DNA of 64,000 nucleotides from Sporodiniella umbellata (GCA_025677835.1 JAIXMR010000048.1:1-64000); one strand, 5' to 3'. Numbered from the stretch's first letter, positions 13,157 to 25,713 are shown. Translations and numbers: made by a program. The notes: a model not told the origin generated them from the sequence alone.

Positions 13157-14506
13157 TTCACACACAGCCTACTTTGTTGATTACAAATACGGTTTGAAAA
13201 GGTCTCCCTTTTATTTACTATTGATTTTCAGGAGCAAACAAACATAAACAAATGCCTCAATTAAAAGTAGACCTGGTCAAAGGCTTTTTACAGAGGATTC
13301 TATTGTCTACTTGAAAGACAACCCCCCCCCTCCAATGAATTCTGCAAAGAGAAAGTGTCACTTGATTTTTTTTTACAAACTGATAGCTCCTTTTATAGAC
13401 CTCAAATCTAAAACAGTTTAAAATTCAACTTGTTCTATATGACTTGTTTATATAGTTTACATAAACTGTCCTTTCTAGATGTCGTGTGGATCAAAAACGT
13501 CTCTATCGGTTTTTTTTTAAACGTTTTGGCTTTATTTTCTCTTTTTAAAAACCAAACGATTGGAAAGTTTTTCTACCTAAAATGCCAGACTTTGTGCTTT
13601 ACTATCTACCCAATTCTACCATCACTGAATACACTTTAGCTTGTAATCCATGCATAGTAGGGTAGATGACCCAAAATACGGTATTTATCTGTTGTTACCA
13701 TGACTATTTTATAACGCTGAGGTTTTTTTCTTTTTTTTTTTTTTTTTTTTTTTTTCGTATATCCTCGTACCATTTAAGAACAACTGCATGATAAAACATT
13801 CCGATCGACATTGACTTTCAGCTGTTTATATATATATATATATATTAATCAACTGCTGAAACAGCTTCTTTTAAGAGAAAAAGAAAGGAATGTTTAGGGA
13901 GTAGAAAAGAAGATGGGATCAGGTAAGAGACAATGTGATGTTGATAATAAAACCATTTTCTTTCCATCCAAGTTGAAGCTGTATTTGTTTAAAATTTAGG
14001 ATGTCGTAAATGAAAGAGTCTGTTAGACACTCTACATGTTATATCATCCATTCTTGTATATCATTGAGAAGAAAAGACGGCATCTGTTGAATACAAGATG
14101 AAACGTAGCTATTCGTATAGTTTTATTTGTTTGTTTGTTTTGCTCCACTTTAAGATTAAAGAAAAAAAAAAAAAGTAACCTCAGATATCATTCTGGACTT
14201 AATGGAGTATCAACTCACATCAAAATATAGATATATGTTTGGAACTGTTAATTATTCCGTTACTAATCTCTCAAACAGAATGGCTGCAAAAAAAAAAAAA
14301 AAAGTGTTTGGTTTTATTATGTTTTTAATCGCACACATCAACGTCCCCCTAAAAAAAAAAAAAAAAAAAAAATAAAGCACTCTTGGGTCAACTTTAGTTG
14401 CTTTACCTTAATTTTATTTGTCATTTTATTTGTAATTTTTTTTTTTTTTTTTTTTTTTTGTGTGTATTTCTTTTATTTATTTGATTTTTCCCACCCCAAA
14501 TTAAAG
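12205..14506. other. 2.3-kb divergent intergenic stretch
   Basis: Between the cyclin (-) and a kinase gene (+). Strongly AT-rich with T runs (near 12312, 12672, 13134, 13732 and 14436), a C run at 13322, an AT run at 13828-13845 within an inverted repeat, and A runs near 14288 and 14351. No open frame looks coding; probably long 5' leaders and promoters. Confidence 0.55.
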
Positions 14507-15579
14507 ATGGAGCATGCCATGTTGCCACAGACCAGAGATTCCTTAACACATATTTTGCAACAGTTTTCCAACTTTAGAGTATCCCAAAAAGAACGTGGTT
14601 TACCTGACCAACCCATGATAGTTGGCATATCCGGTTGTCAGGGAAGCGGCAAGACCACTTTATGCCACACACTCAGTTATTTATTAAAACAAGAGCCCTA
14701 CCGGCTCAATGTGGTAAACTTCTCTTTAGACGACGTTTATCTTAACCATCAGGATCAACGCAAACTATCCCAAACATATCCCAAAAACAAATTATACCAG
14801 CAGCGGGGACAGGCAGGCTCCCATGACCTTAAAATTGCTGTACAAACCCTTGACGCACTTGTGCAGAACCAATCACAGGTACTGATTCCTGTCTATGACA
14901 AATCACTCTTTGATGGACAAGGCGATCGAGTGCCTCAAGAGCACTGGAAACGTGCATTAGCCCCTATCGATATCGTCCTCTTTGAGGGCTGGATGCTGGG
15001 TTTCAAGCCTTTGCCTGAGACGCTACTCGAATCAACCTTGAGAGACAAAAAAGAGACCTGTCCTGTGTTTGACTCTCTCTCTTTGGGCGATCTTCAGACG
15101 ATGAACACCGCCCTGAAACAGTATGAGACCGAAATCTATCCTTATTTCAATAGCTTCATTCATCTCTCACCTCTCAATATTCAGCAGGTCTATCAATGGC
15201 GATTGGAACAGGAACGGCATATGAAATCCACACGCGGGGTATCGGGTCTGTCAGACGAAGGGGTCAAGCAATTCGTCGATACTTATATGCCTGCCTATGA
15301 GCTCTATTTACCTCAATTGGATCACAACAGTATCTTTGGAAACAAAGAGGCTGCACTTCATCTCAGAATCGTCCTGGATTCAGAGCGCAAGGTGGTACAA
15401 TCCAACCTTTTGCTCGATAAACCAAAATTTACCGAATCTAATCTTTTAAATACAAAACAATGGTCTTGGGGTAGTCGGAAAATACTATTCGCTGGCTGTG
15501 CACTACTCATTGGATACGTTGGATACAAAAGACATCGAGTTCTGGACTCTTTCTTTCGCTTGTACAAAAAAAATCAATA

Positions 15580-15580
<1 letters not shown>
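14507..15580 (+). CDS. TDA10: P-loop kinase of the TDA10 / D-glycerate 3-kinase family with a C-terminal membrane segment
   Basis: ATP-dependent small-molecule kinase; the plant and fungal relatives phosphorylate glycerate, yeast Tda10 has no settled substrate. One exon, 357 residues. Walker A is GCQGSGKTT (about residue 47), followed by SLDDVYL, the YQQRGQAGSHD loop, YDKSLFDGQGDR, Walker B-like IVLFEGWMLGF, and the C-terminal QWRLEQE and FVDTYMPAYELYLP blocks. After the family's normal end (LRIVLDSERKVV) there are about 65 extra residues ending in a hydrophobic span (ILFAGCALLIGYVGY) and a basic tail, as in tail-anchored proteins. ATG 14507 is chosen because upstream codons lie in a T run. 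Confidence 0.88.

Positions 15581-15581
<1 letters not shown>

Positions 15582-15617
<36 letters not shown>
15582..15617. repeat. (TAA)n microsatellite
   Basis: About twelve AAT/TAA units starting immediately after the stop codon of the kinase gene; an A run follows. Confidence 0.9.
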
Positions 15618-15627
<10 letters not shown>

Positions 15628-15720
15628 ACTCCCCCTTCCGTCATCATAGTCGTATTTTTAAATAAACGCGTCCGAGAAGTTTGGTTTATTTTTTTTTTTT
15701 ATTATTTTTCTTTAGAAACT

Positions 15721-16443
15721 ATGCAATTGCCAGCTATTCTACGTGAACCGGCTGTTGCTTTGATTGGCGAAACCTGTTACGTCTCTTTACTTGAAAACTT
15801 AAACTTGGCTGACTTTGACTGTATCAAGTATGCCATCTCTAAAGGACTTGGTCTAGGCATTGTTCTCGGTGGCTCTATCGTCAAAATACCCCAAATCTTG
15901 ACCATCTTTAAAAACAAATCGGCAACTGGTTTGTCTTTGACTTCTTATTTGATGGAAACACTGTCCTATCTCATCACTCTCTCATACAACCTTCGCCAAG
16001 GAAACCCTTTCAGTACATTTGGCGAAATTATGTTTATATCCCTACAGAATCTGATCATCACCAACCTCATCTTTTATTTTGGTCAGCAGCAATTCGGAAA
16101 GATGTTTGGCACACTATTCATGCTCATTGCTTTCTTTTACTCTTTGAATTCTGTGGTTTCACCCGTACTTTTGAGCAGCCTTTATGCTGCTACCATCCCA
16201 CTTAGTTTAGCCAGCAAAATGCCGCAAATTTATATCAATTTCAAAAACAAGTCTACAGGGCAACTCTCTGTATTTACCGTAGTGAATTATTTTGCAGGCA
16301 GTGCTGCTCGTGTATTTACTACCATGACCGAATTGGACGATACTTTGATGTTGTTTGGCAATTTGTTGGCAGCTTCTTTTAATGCCATCTTGGTATTGCA
16401 AGTCATTCTTTATTGGAACAACAAAACCCTCAAAAAAGAATAG
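15721..16443 (+). CDS. MPDU1: Mannose-P-dolichol utilization defect 1 protein (MPDU1/Lec35)
   Basis: ER membrane protein needed for use of dolichol-P-mannose and dolichol-P-glucose in N-glycan and GPI assembly. Single exon, 240 residues, with about seven hydrophobic spans and two PQ loops: KIPQILTIFKNKSATGLSL and KMPQIYINFKNKSTGQLS. N-terminal Leu-rich segment and FDCIKYAISKGLGLG are family-like. A CTTTAG four bases before the ATG suggests a spliced 5' leader. This is the second PQ-loop protein in the window (the other is at 8.3-9.3 kb); the two are not close relatives. Confidence 0.95.
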   Translation: MQLPAILREPAVALIGETCYVSLLENLNLADFDCIKYAISKGLGLGIVLGGSIVKIPQILTIFKNKSATGLSLTSYLMETLSYLITLSYNLRQGNPFSTFGEIMFISLQNLIITNLIFYFGQQQFGKMFGTLFMLIAFFYSLNSVVSPVLLSSLYAATIPLSLASKMPQIYINFKNKSTGQLSVFTVVNYFAGSAARVFTTMTELDDTLMLFGNLLAASFNAILVLQVILYWNNKTLKKE

Positions 16444-17203
16444 TTTCTATAAACACTTTTAAAAGAACCATAATAATAATAATAATAATAAAACAAAAAA
16501 AGCCATGGCAAAACATATCCTTATTTAATTTTGTTTAAAGTATATACAACTGAACTCGTTTTTCACATCCAAAAAGTTCCTGGAAAAAAAAAAAAAAAAA
16601 AAAAACTAAGCCTAAAGTGTTATTTTTTCTTGTTTTGAGGACCTGCTCCTGAAAGGAGCATAGTAAAGACAAACACTATGTAAAACAAATTACAAACAGG
16701 GTTGATGCTAAACATTCACATTCATGGCGTGTCACTATGCATTGATTTATAAATGTAAATAATAAAGCAACACTCTTAGTTGCACTGTTTCCATAAAGGA
16801 TATGTTAAAAAAAAAAAAAAAAAAAAAGGTACTTTCAAATCCAATTTCTAGAAAAAAAAAAAAAAAGAGAGATGTATCTATGCTCTATTTCAAGCAATTT
16901 GTCATTCGTCTGTCTAATAGGTTGGCTTTTCAAGATACTTGCTCTCTGGTTCCTCACAGACCTGTCGACTGTTCTAGGTATTTTAGGAAAATTGCTTATA
17001 AAAAAAAAAAAAAAAAAAGACTGAAGATGTATTTTATTTTGTTTTTCAGCCCAATTAATTGCTTCTGTCTCTATTCGCTCTTTTCTCGAGTCAACTCCAG
17101 AGACAAACCATAAACTACAAACACTTCAACTAAATATACCTATACAAGCCTATTGAAAACATACATATTTTTATTCAAAAAAAAAAAAAAAAAAAAAACC
17201 GGC
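16444..17203. other. Intergenic
   Basis: A runs near 16583-16604, 16807-16827, 16851-16866, 17000-17018 and 17178-17198, the last ending 5 nt before the next start. No gene seen. Confidence 0.6.
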
Positions 17204-18704
17204 ATGGCGATTTTCGAAAGTTTATTTGACATCTTTTCATCATTCATGGGTTGCTGTATACCCAATCCAAATCTCAGCATTAACGGGAGAGCTTATCGTA
17301 TTATTAAGCTTTTGGGAGAAGGGTAAAAAGCTGAAAGTCTCTTTTATGTAAGCTTGTTGGGCTAATCTGTATCAGAGGTTTTTCGTTTGTTTATCTCGCT
17401 CAAGACGGTTCTGGAAACCTTTATGCTTTGAAAAAGATTCGATGTACATTGGGAACTGAAGAGGCAGAAGTGGCACAAAAAGAAATAGACGCCTATCAGC
17501 TATTTTCTCATAAAAACATTATCAAGTTAATGGTAAGAGAGTGTATTTCAATTCATTGTTCATATAAACTAACGCTTGCATAAACAGGATTCCGCTGTAA
17601 TAACGGAATCTGATGGAAGTAAAACGATTTACATATTTCTGCCCTACTACCAGGTACACTCACTGAACTCAATTATATAAGCTGTAGTAACAGAATGCCT
17701 TTTTTTTTTTTTTTTTGTGAAATTATCCTAAAAGCGAGGCAATCTTCAAGACGCTATCAATAAAAACAACATGAGTAAAACGAATTTTGAAGAGGATGAG
17801 ATGCTTCGCCTTTTTCAAGAAATATGTATTGGGGTTCAAGTTCTACATACTCGTAGAGGTCATAGCGGTGCTCGGACTCAATACGACTCCAATCAAAACA
17901 TGAACCATGAGGATGAAGGTAGACAAGACCAAGGTTTATTGAGTGGAAGTCATCAAGAACAATCGACTGGCGGTGTTGCAACAGAAGGTACCGGCGATAT
18001 TGTACCATGGGCTCATAGAGATATAAAACCTGGGTAAGTCTTTTTTTTTTTTTTTTTTTTTTTTTTTGGAAAACAAAATCGACTATTTTGTGTCAACATC
18101 AACTGACATTTAATCATAGAAATGTATTGCTTGCAGACGATGGAAAAACGGCTGTTTTAATGGATTTTGGGTCTATGTGTCAAGCAAGAGTACAGATTAG
18201 TAATAGACAAGAGGCTTTAGTACAACAAGTAAGAAAACAATGGTAGTTAACATATCAAATACTTATTCATATTTTACTTTTTTTTTTTTCTCTCTTAGGA
18301 TTTGGCAGCAGAGCATTGTACAATGCCATATAGAGCGCCTGAGTTGTTTGATGTAAAGACCAACATTACATTAGATGAGAAAGTTGATATTTGGTCACTT
18401 GGCTGTACTCTTTATGCTATGGCTTACGGTCAATCGCCTTTCGAGATCAATATTGATCAAGGAGGCTCTGTTGCACTGGCAGTCTTAAACAATCAATATA
18501 AATTTCCTGAAGAAAACAATACTTATTCACAGAACGTCAAAGATCTTATTCGTTGGATGCTTACATCTGATCCTTTGAACCGTCCTAACATTCATCAAGT
18601 AACGAAAATTAATCTTATTCAAAATGTCAATGTCTTATTTTTTTTTTTTTAAACAGGTACTTGAAAGGCTACAGAATATTTTAGACGAGCAGGTGTCTCA
18701 GTAG
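17204..18704 (+). CDS. ENV7: Ser/Thr protein kinase of the ENV7/STK16 (NAK) family
   Basis: Membrane-anchored kinase of vacuole or Golgi in known members. Exons 17204-17322, 17376-17532, 17588-17653, 17735-18033, 18120-18228, 18299-18598 and 18657-18704 join to 365 residues. An N-terminal MGCC at residues 15-18 fits palmitoylation. The ATP loop is LLGEGGFSFVYLA, the lysine is in ALKKI, the catalytic loop HRDIKPGNVLL, DFG is intact (MDFGSM), activation ends in MPYRAPEL, then DIWSLGCTLY. An insert of about 50 polar residues (RTQYDSNQNMNHEDEG and following) sits just before the HRD, a place where this family tolerates inserts. One intron holds a long T run. Confidence 0.93.
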
Positions 18705-18977
18705 TAGTCGCTTTCTAGTTCAAATAAACGCTTCCTTTTTGGTGTATCAGAGTATTTCTGGTTGCGTTTACAAAGAACATGGATATTGGGGGGGTTTTTT
18801 TTTGTAAGAAAGCAGTAACCATACCAACAAAATTATGGTTGGATGCAGGAACTGGCCGTCATTTTTTACTTGGCTTTAAAAAGGCGCTTGAAGCCAAACC
18901 CATATACAAAACTTATAGGAATGACAGCTAGCGCTAATACGATTTAAAGACGATAGGACATGTTATTATTTAGAACT

Positions 18978-19013
<36 letters not shown>

Positions 19014-20285
19014 CATTATTGAACTATGATGTGCTAGAAGTATTTATTGTTTGTAGATCTATCGACCTCACAATTTAAATAGATTATGTATAGAAACACC
19101 CTAAAAAATCGTATGTTATTTTTTTCGTGGTCCCTTAGCTCTCAATGACTAAAAAATGGAATAGCAAATAGTAGTAAGGATTTAGAAATAGAAAATACTA
19201 CAGATTTAAGAAAAAGAAAAGGCAAATCACCCAAAATCTCTGATTTAAGGGGTGACACCTCATATGTTGTTGGTAAAAAATTAAGTCAGCACGAATTTTT
19301 GTATCTTGAGAAGGATACTCAGATGAAAACAATCAGTGGCTAACAATAGAGAAATTTAATGGTACAAAAAAAAATTTATAAAAATATAACAAAAGATAGC
19401 TACAACACTTGTTCTTATTATTTAGTGAAAAAGTGAGTGAGTTCGTTTTACCGGTAAGTATCGACTACCTGTCTAAACTAGGTTTGTTTTAACAAGCTTT
19501 CTTCTCAAACAGGAAAAAGAGAAGGACTGGAAAGGATCAGCCTTGGATCGGTGCAACTACGAAAGAAATTCATGTGGAATCAAAGACTTGTAATAGAAAT
19601 TTAGAACAACAGAACTTACAAACAAAACAGATAGGTAAGAACGAGGCAAAAGATCAAGTCTAAGGAAAAGGGAAACGAATAGACAGGCAGTCTAAGAGGA
19701 AATAATTTAAATAATAATTTGACTGATGTTTATTGCATAGATTAATTGAGGGTGGTTCAGCATGTAATAGTAGGAACAGTGATAATGCCAAAGGAATATT
19801 TATAGTGAGTCATTACAATTTTGGCGTATCTTAAATACTCGCTATATCTTAAACAACTAAAAAAGGAACTGAGATTTAGCGAAGCGGAAGTGGCTGGATA
19901 GACAAATAAACCAAAAAAGGATTAAAAACATACATATTGTATCGTCTCTCTGCTGCTTCTTGTAATGTCTTTTTATGAAACCCAATAAAGTGTCTGAAGC
20001 AGGAAGACAAGCTTGAATTTTCTGAGCCTATCTAACGTGGTGTGGTGTGGACCTAAAGTTTGTTTTTGTTTTCACAAGAAAGAAAATCAAAAGACACAGC
20101 ATAGATTCTTGGTAGTCTGCAATTATAACAGACAATATATTGGTCGGTTTTATTGTCTTATTTTATACTACAATGATTACACTAAAATGTTTCTAATTGA
20201 TGTGTTTGCTAAGCAAATAGTAGCTTATATATGTATCTATGATGTGTCTTTTGCTGAGCCTTACTACATAACAGTAGCAAGTAAA
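18705..20285. other. Intergenic with T tract and coding-like remnants
   Basis: 18980-19013 is a T run of about 34 nt. 19149-19343, 19426-19600 and 19741-19830 have open frames with coding-like composition and intron-like borders, but phases do not join (see findings). Nothing could be assigned. Confidence 0.45.
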
Positions 20286-21009
20286 CTAAAAGTAAGTGAA
20301 TTCCAGCGTACTGAGAGAACCGTCTTCAGGATGCTCTTTTGTATACTCCAAACATGCGGTCTTAAGGCTGTTTACAAATGCAGGGACAGCAATTTTTGCT
20401 GCCCAGTTAATGACTGACTTTGGGATGTTTCCCTAGAGAGTAGTTGAGGACTAAATCATCTGTTGTTGTTATTACCTTTGGGTCATCAAAATAATCCAAA
20501 TAGACAAAGCATCCGTCTTTGTTGGGGGCTATACAGATATGTTGCATGTATGTATCAATACGAACCACACCCTTTTTTTTATTGAAATTCGTTTCAGGCA
20601 AGGACTCTCCTAAAATAACTAGGTATATGTTGCCGTCTTTATCTTGCAAATGCTTTTTCTCCATGATATAAGTATAGTCTCTGTTCGAAAGCGGCCAAGG
20701 ATACTTGATTTCAAAATGAATTCCCTGTTGACCATTCTGCTCAAAGTACTGATAGCTTTGTAAGTTTTTGTCCCATTTTTTTCTAAATTCCAGATCAAGA
20801 TAAGTGTTTGCAAGCGTTAAAGGTTTTACGTCAGTCCAACCTCCAATAGCACGATACTGGTATAGTTTGTCGTTGCGACCAGCAGCAATTTTACGGTAAA
20901 CAACAAAATCAGCAGTTTTTTCGTAAATCTCCCAGTCTGAAGAGAGACTTTCTCTATTTTTGAGCTGTTTGGCAAAATCGCAGAAATTTTGCTCAGAGAA
21001 ATAGGACAT
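20286..21009 (-). CDS. START-domain lipid-transfer protein (PCTP-like)
   Basis: Predicted cytosolic carrier of a phospholipid or sterol. Exons 21009-20476 and 20432-20286 join in phase 0 to 226 residues, about one START domain and nothing else. Family marks are YRAIGGWTDVKPLTLANTYLDLEFRKKWD, IKYPWPLSNRDYTY and, in exon 2, GNIPKSVINWAAKIAVPAFV with a C-terminal helix. The 43-nt intron (GTAATA...CTCTAG) is easily missed because its first part stays open. The plus-strand open frame opposite is a shadow. Ligand cannot be told from sequence. Confidence 0.9.
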
Positions 21010-22142
21010 AGTTGAGAGAAAACAGGCTCAATGGATTAGAAGGGATTCCGCGACTTGAGCACTTAATGCTGCGGGCTTCGCTATCCAATAGGAATACCAA
21101 AAAAAAAACACTGTATCTTATAGGTAGGTTTTATGATTATTTAAATACCCTGAAATTTCAGCGTTTTGCAAAGTTTGATCTTTTTAAAGAGATTTTTATT
21201 TCATTGTTTTTTTTTATTATTTATTCAAGTGTTTGGATGCTGTTAATAATAATAAAAGCAGAGATTATTCATCAAAAAAATTTCGAGCACAAATAGTGTG
21301 AATTAAACCCTTATGATTGGCTATAAACTTTTTTCAGTTTTACCTTGGCATAGTGCATACAGTGTTTCCAAAACCAATGTCGTATTTCATAATACAACTA
21401 TACAATAATATACGAGACTTTATGGCCCGGAGGCTGTCATACTCATTTTTTACATTCTCTTTATTAGTTGTTTATTTTTTTAGCTTTACGGTTAACTTTT
21501 GCAGTTTGTGGATCTATTGGCGCTATACAACAACCTAAATATATAACTACACATAGAAAAAAAGCTTGTTGGCGCCTTTTCTTTATAAAACAACATCCCT
21601 TTCTGGATTTTAAGTACTACCGAACACTTGCCTTAGAATATATTGCGACGGTATATATTAAGATTAACTGCTTTGGGACGGGTTTTTTCGCTTAATATAT
21701 GTGGCTGTTTTGAACTGATGTCGATACCGTGTTTAAATATATACATCGGCCATAATGGGTCAAACAAGGTAGCATTTTCTCATTGTTGAAGGTCATCAGG
21801 CGTATACGTACAATTCGCTCTCGTTTTGATTAACAACACATTGATATACATTCTCTAATGTTGTGCTTAGAAGCATAATTAATTTTAGATATGGCTCTTC
21901 TTGTATAGTCATTTTCTTGTTTTGAAGCCCTTTTTTAGCAGTTCAATTGCATCGATGCATTTTTAAGGAACCAGGAAAATTTATATATATCAAATGGATA
22001 GCAGCATCATAGAGAAGTTTTGGCGAATTGGTACAAAATTCTGTTGGTACTAGTTAAGGACGTTAAACGCGCTTTTATATGTAAGCAGCACAAGTGTCTG
22101 AAGTTAAACTGTCCTTTTTTTATATTTATTTCGTTTTGAGTC
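21010..22142. other. Divergent intergenic stretch
   Basis: Between the START gene and HIR1. Short AT-rich open frames (21317-21695) show no recognisable motif. Contains unusual features for neither promoter that I can name. Confidence 0.5.
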
Positions 22143-25100
22143 ATGATCATTATAAAACCTGACTGGGTCTCACATGCAGGTATTGCATAAAGAAATCCAT
22201 CAGCAAACTTAGATTTTCTAGATAAAACGCAGGAAGCTAAAGGGAAGAAGCCCTGCGTTTACTCAGTTCATGTTCACCCAGACGGTACACGGTTAGCTAC
22301 AGGAAGCCTAGGTACATTCACACTCGAAGAGAAAAAAAAAACTGATTCAACTTAGACACGACAATAAAAATATGGAATACGAAGCCTATTTACAGCGAGG
22401 AGGCAGAAAGAAATCCTCAATGCAATAAATTACTTTGTACAATGACAATGCATAACGGTAAAAGCGCACTAAAATAAGTTAGAGATTTGACGTTGTATAA
22501 GGGGCCGTATTATGTGTTCGTTGGTCAAATGGCGAGGGACAATACTTAGCTTCTAGCTCAGATAGTGACAATGTTATTATCATTTGGGAAAGAGATGTGT
22601 AGGTTTTTTTTTATTTTTTTTAGAGAATATCCACAGCAATTGACGAGTGAAAAAAAAAAAAAAAAAAAAAAAAAAAACAAATAAAAACATAAAAAAAACA
22701 GAAATATGAAGGAATCAACAGTTTTTGGAAGCTCTGATGTAAATTATGAAACTTGGAAACCTGTAAAGTATTTAAGAGGACATGAATCTGGTAACGCTAT
22801 CTATACTTGGATAAATAGGATCGTTTGACATCTTATTTTTATATAGATGTACAGGATTTAGCTTGGTCAAAGGACAACCAATATTTAGCTTCCTGTGGTG
22901 TAGATGGGTTTGTTATAGTTTGGGACGGAAAAACATTTGGTAAGTGCTCTGTTTAAGTCTATTAACTGACTGTTTTCTTTTCTTTGGAAAGAGCAAGTAA
23001 AAAAGATTGATAGACACGAGGGGTTTGTTAAGGGTATTACTTGGGACCCAGCGGGGAAATATCTTGCTTCTCAGGTATAGTGTCATTGAGAAAGAATTGC
23101 AAACGGATGTATATTCACAGTGGGTTTATTTAGTCTGACGACAAAACTGTAAAAATTTGGCGAACAGCGGATTGGGGACTAGAAACGACAGTCAAAGACC
23201 CTTTTATAAATGCACCAGGAACAACTTTATTCAGAAGAATAAGGTAACTTGAAATTGCCTGAAGGTGACATTTTAATTTTGTTTAGCTGGTCCCCTGATG
23301 GCTGTCATATATCCGCCGCAAATGCTGTGAATAGCATTAGATGCGTTGCAGCAGTCATAGGCAGAGAAGACTGGAATACAGACGTGTCTCTTGTTGGGCA
23401 TCAACTTCCTATAGAAATAACTGTAGGCGATATTGTTGTTTAGCTTTGGCTAATCTTTTAATAGTCTTTCAACCCAAAAATGTTCAATATGAAAGACGAT
23501 TCGGGCCCATCTCATCAGAAGAGATTATCTTCGATTTGTGCTATTGGAAGCCAGGACAGGAGTATATCTATTTGGATAACTACTTTTTGTAAACCTATTT
23601 GCGTTGTTGCAGATATATTTGATAACTATGTTTATGACATTGCATGGTAAAAATAGCTTATTGGGGTACCTTTTCATTTTTTTTTCTTTCTTTTATAGGT
23701 CCCCTGATGGTAAAAGTTTGTTTGCTTGTTCTCAGGATGGAACTGTTGCCTGTCTTCAATTCCAAAAAGAACTAGACGATGTTGCATCTGAGCAAGACGT
23801 GGTAAGAAAACCTTGTCAAAAGGGTTCCATTTTTTTTTTTTTTTTTTTTTGGTAACCTAGCTTTAGATATCAAAACTGGAAAAATATGGTTACGGAAAAA
23901 GACAGACACAACTGATCGAGACACTTACTCAGATGGAACTCGAAGAGGGAACCTTGAAAACTAATCCTCCTTTGCCGCAAAGAGTAGCTGACTTAATGCA
24001 AGGAAGCACTGTGAGCAAACCAAAAGAAACCGTTGAAAAGGCTTTAGCCTCATCCACTATTATGAGGCCAACTGTGACCGAGCAAAAGGTATCAGTATCA
24101 AAAAGTGGGAAAAGAAGAATCCAACCTGTATCTTTGAGCACTGTTTCTTCTTCTGTGGTGTCAGCATCTACAAAATCAATATCAGCTACCCAACATACAG
24201 AGGTAAAGACAATCAATTTGATATACGCTGATTTTTATCATTGTAGTCCAGCGCTATGGATGCATCTACAACAGATATAGAAGCTATGGTGACAGGGAAT
24301 AAAAGAAGAGCGACGGACTCAGATAAAGAGTCTTTGGTAAATCGGGTTGAAGGTAATCGACTTTTCAAGATCAAACCAGATTGGATAGACTTTGCAGCAA
24401 TGCCAGACAACTTAAAAGGGGCCACTAAATTGGGTATACCTAAAGTGAAATCAGTTTTAAGCAATAAAACAAGCCTTGAAGACCCAACTGTAATACTAGA
24501 ATGCCACAATATACAAGACAGTAGCAGTAAGATCCTGTTCTTACACAGTAAAGTTTCACAACTAAAAAAAAAAGGCTTGGTTCGAGCTAAAATAGTAGTA
24601 ACAAAGCAAGGTGAGCCCATATGGATGGACTACCTTCCGAGCGTTGTTTTGACAATGGCAAGCAATGGGTTGTTTTCTGCAGTAGGCTGTGAAGATGGCT
24701 CTATTTACATTTACTCGCCAGCAGGAAAAAGACTGTTGCCAGCAATTGTGTTGGAAAGTGTGCCTGTGTTGCTACAGTGCTTTCAGCAATGGCTAGTATG
24801 TATTACAAGTATGGGGATCATATACTCCTGGGACATGCTAAACACTACTAGTTATATCCAGGGGGTGTCGATTGCACCAATATTGATGGTTGAAAAAAAA
24901 CAGGACGAAAAAACAACAGCATGTATCAAAGATATTCGGATCCAAAAGAACGGACTGCCAATAATCATTACTACTTCTCATCAGGCATTTATCTACCATT
25001 CAGAAATGAAAGTTTGGCTTCGCGTTAGTGACGCTTGGTATATTATATCCGAATTTTGGGGAAGCTCTCAACAAGATCATCCTTTAGCTTGGCTTTCATC

Positions 25101-25570
25101 ACGTATGGCTATTCACGGTTTAGATAGAACTACCTGCGCTTTGTTAAATAACAATGTCTCTACATTGAGCCATATTGAAATACAGTTGGCTGTAGCGGCA
25201 CTGTTGGATTTACCGAGTGAATACAGAAATTGGATAATGTATTACGTAGAACAACTATCACAAGAAAATGCCCAAAAAAAAATACAAGAGTTGTGTAAAT
25301 GGCTAAAAGGGCCTTCATCCAGGTAAAGAAAAACAAAAAGAAAAAGAAAAGGAATAACATTATGTTTATTTGACTAGCCCCTTTGCTGAACCAACCGCGT
25401 GGGAGCCTAGTATTATGGTAAAATAAGAACAATTGTTTTGTAAACATGTTTTCTAATCAACAGTAATTTTTTAGGGGAAGATAAAAAAGGACGAACTTCT
25501 TAAGGAAATACTAAGCTTACTGAAAAAGAACAGCAGTTTATCACAGGTTCTAGAAGAGTTTGTTTGTTAA
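22143..25570 (+). CDS. HIR1: HIR1/HIRA histone H3-H4 chaperone subunit
   Basis: WD40 subunit of the HIR complex for replication-independent nucleosome assembly and histone gene repression. Fifteen exons: 22143-22179, 22222-22311, 22356-22457, 22502-22598, 22702-22790, 22847-22939, 22992-23074, 23134-23243, 23287-23422, 23465-23646, 23699-23801, 23867-24202, 24247-25322, 25378-25417 and 25475-25570, in phase throughout, 889 residues. Residues 1-370 are WD repeats (TIKIWN, IIIWER, VIVWDG, VKIWRT, ISIW). The Asf1-binding B-domain signature GKRRIQP is near 455-461. The C-terminal Hira/TUP1-like domain follows (GSIYIYSPAGKRLLPAI). Introns are 42-103 nt. Exon 2 could begin at 22213 instead; both keep frame. 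Codons are AT-rich. Confidence 0.93.
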
Positions 25571-25713
25571 CAACTAAGCAGACCTGACTTGTGTAGCTTG
25601 TTTGGCACAGTAAAGATCGGAAATCAAAACAGTACTTTTTTCAAATTTAGTTTTTTTTTTTTTTTTGGCTGTCAACTTTTATTTTTATTTTTTATTGTGT
25701 TTTTGAAGAGAAA

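Noticed and set aside
20013..20417. Plus-strand open frame of 134 codons
   Set aside because: It lies opposite the START-domain gene including its second exon; the minus strand has clear family motifs and a good intron.
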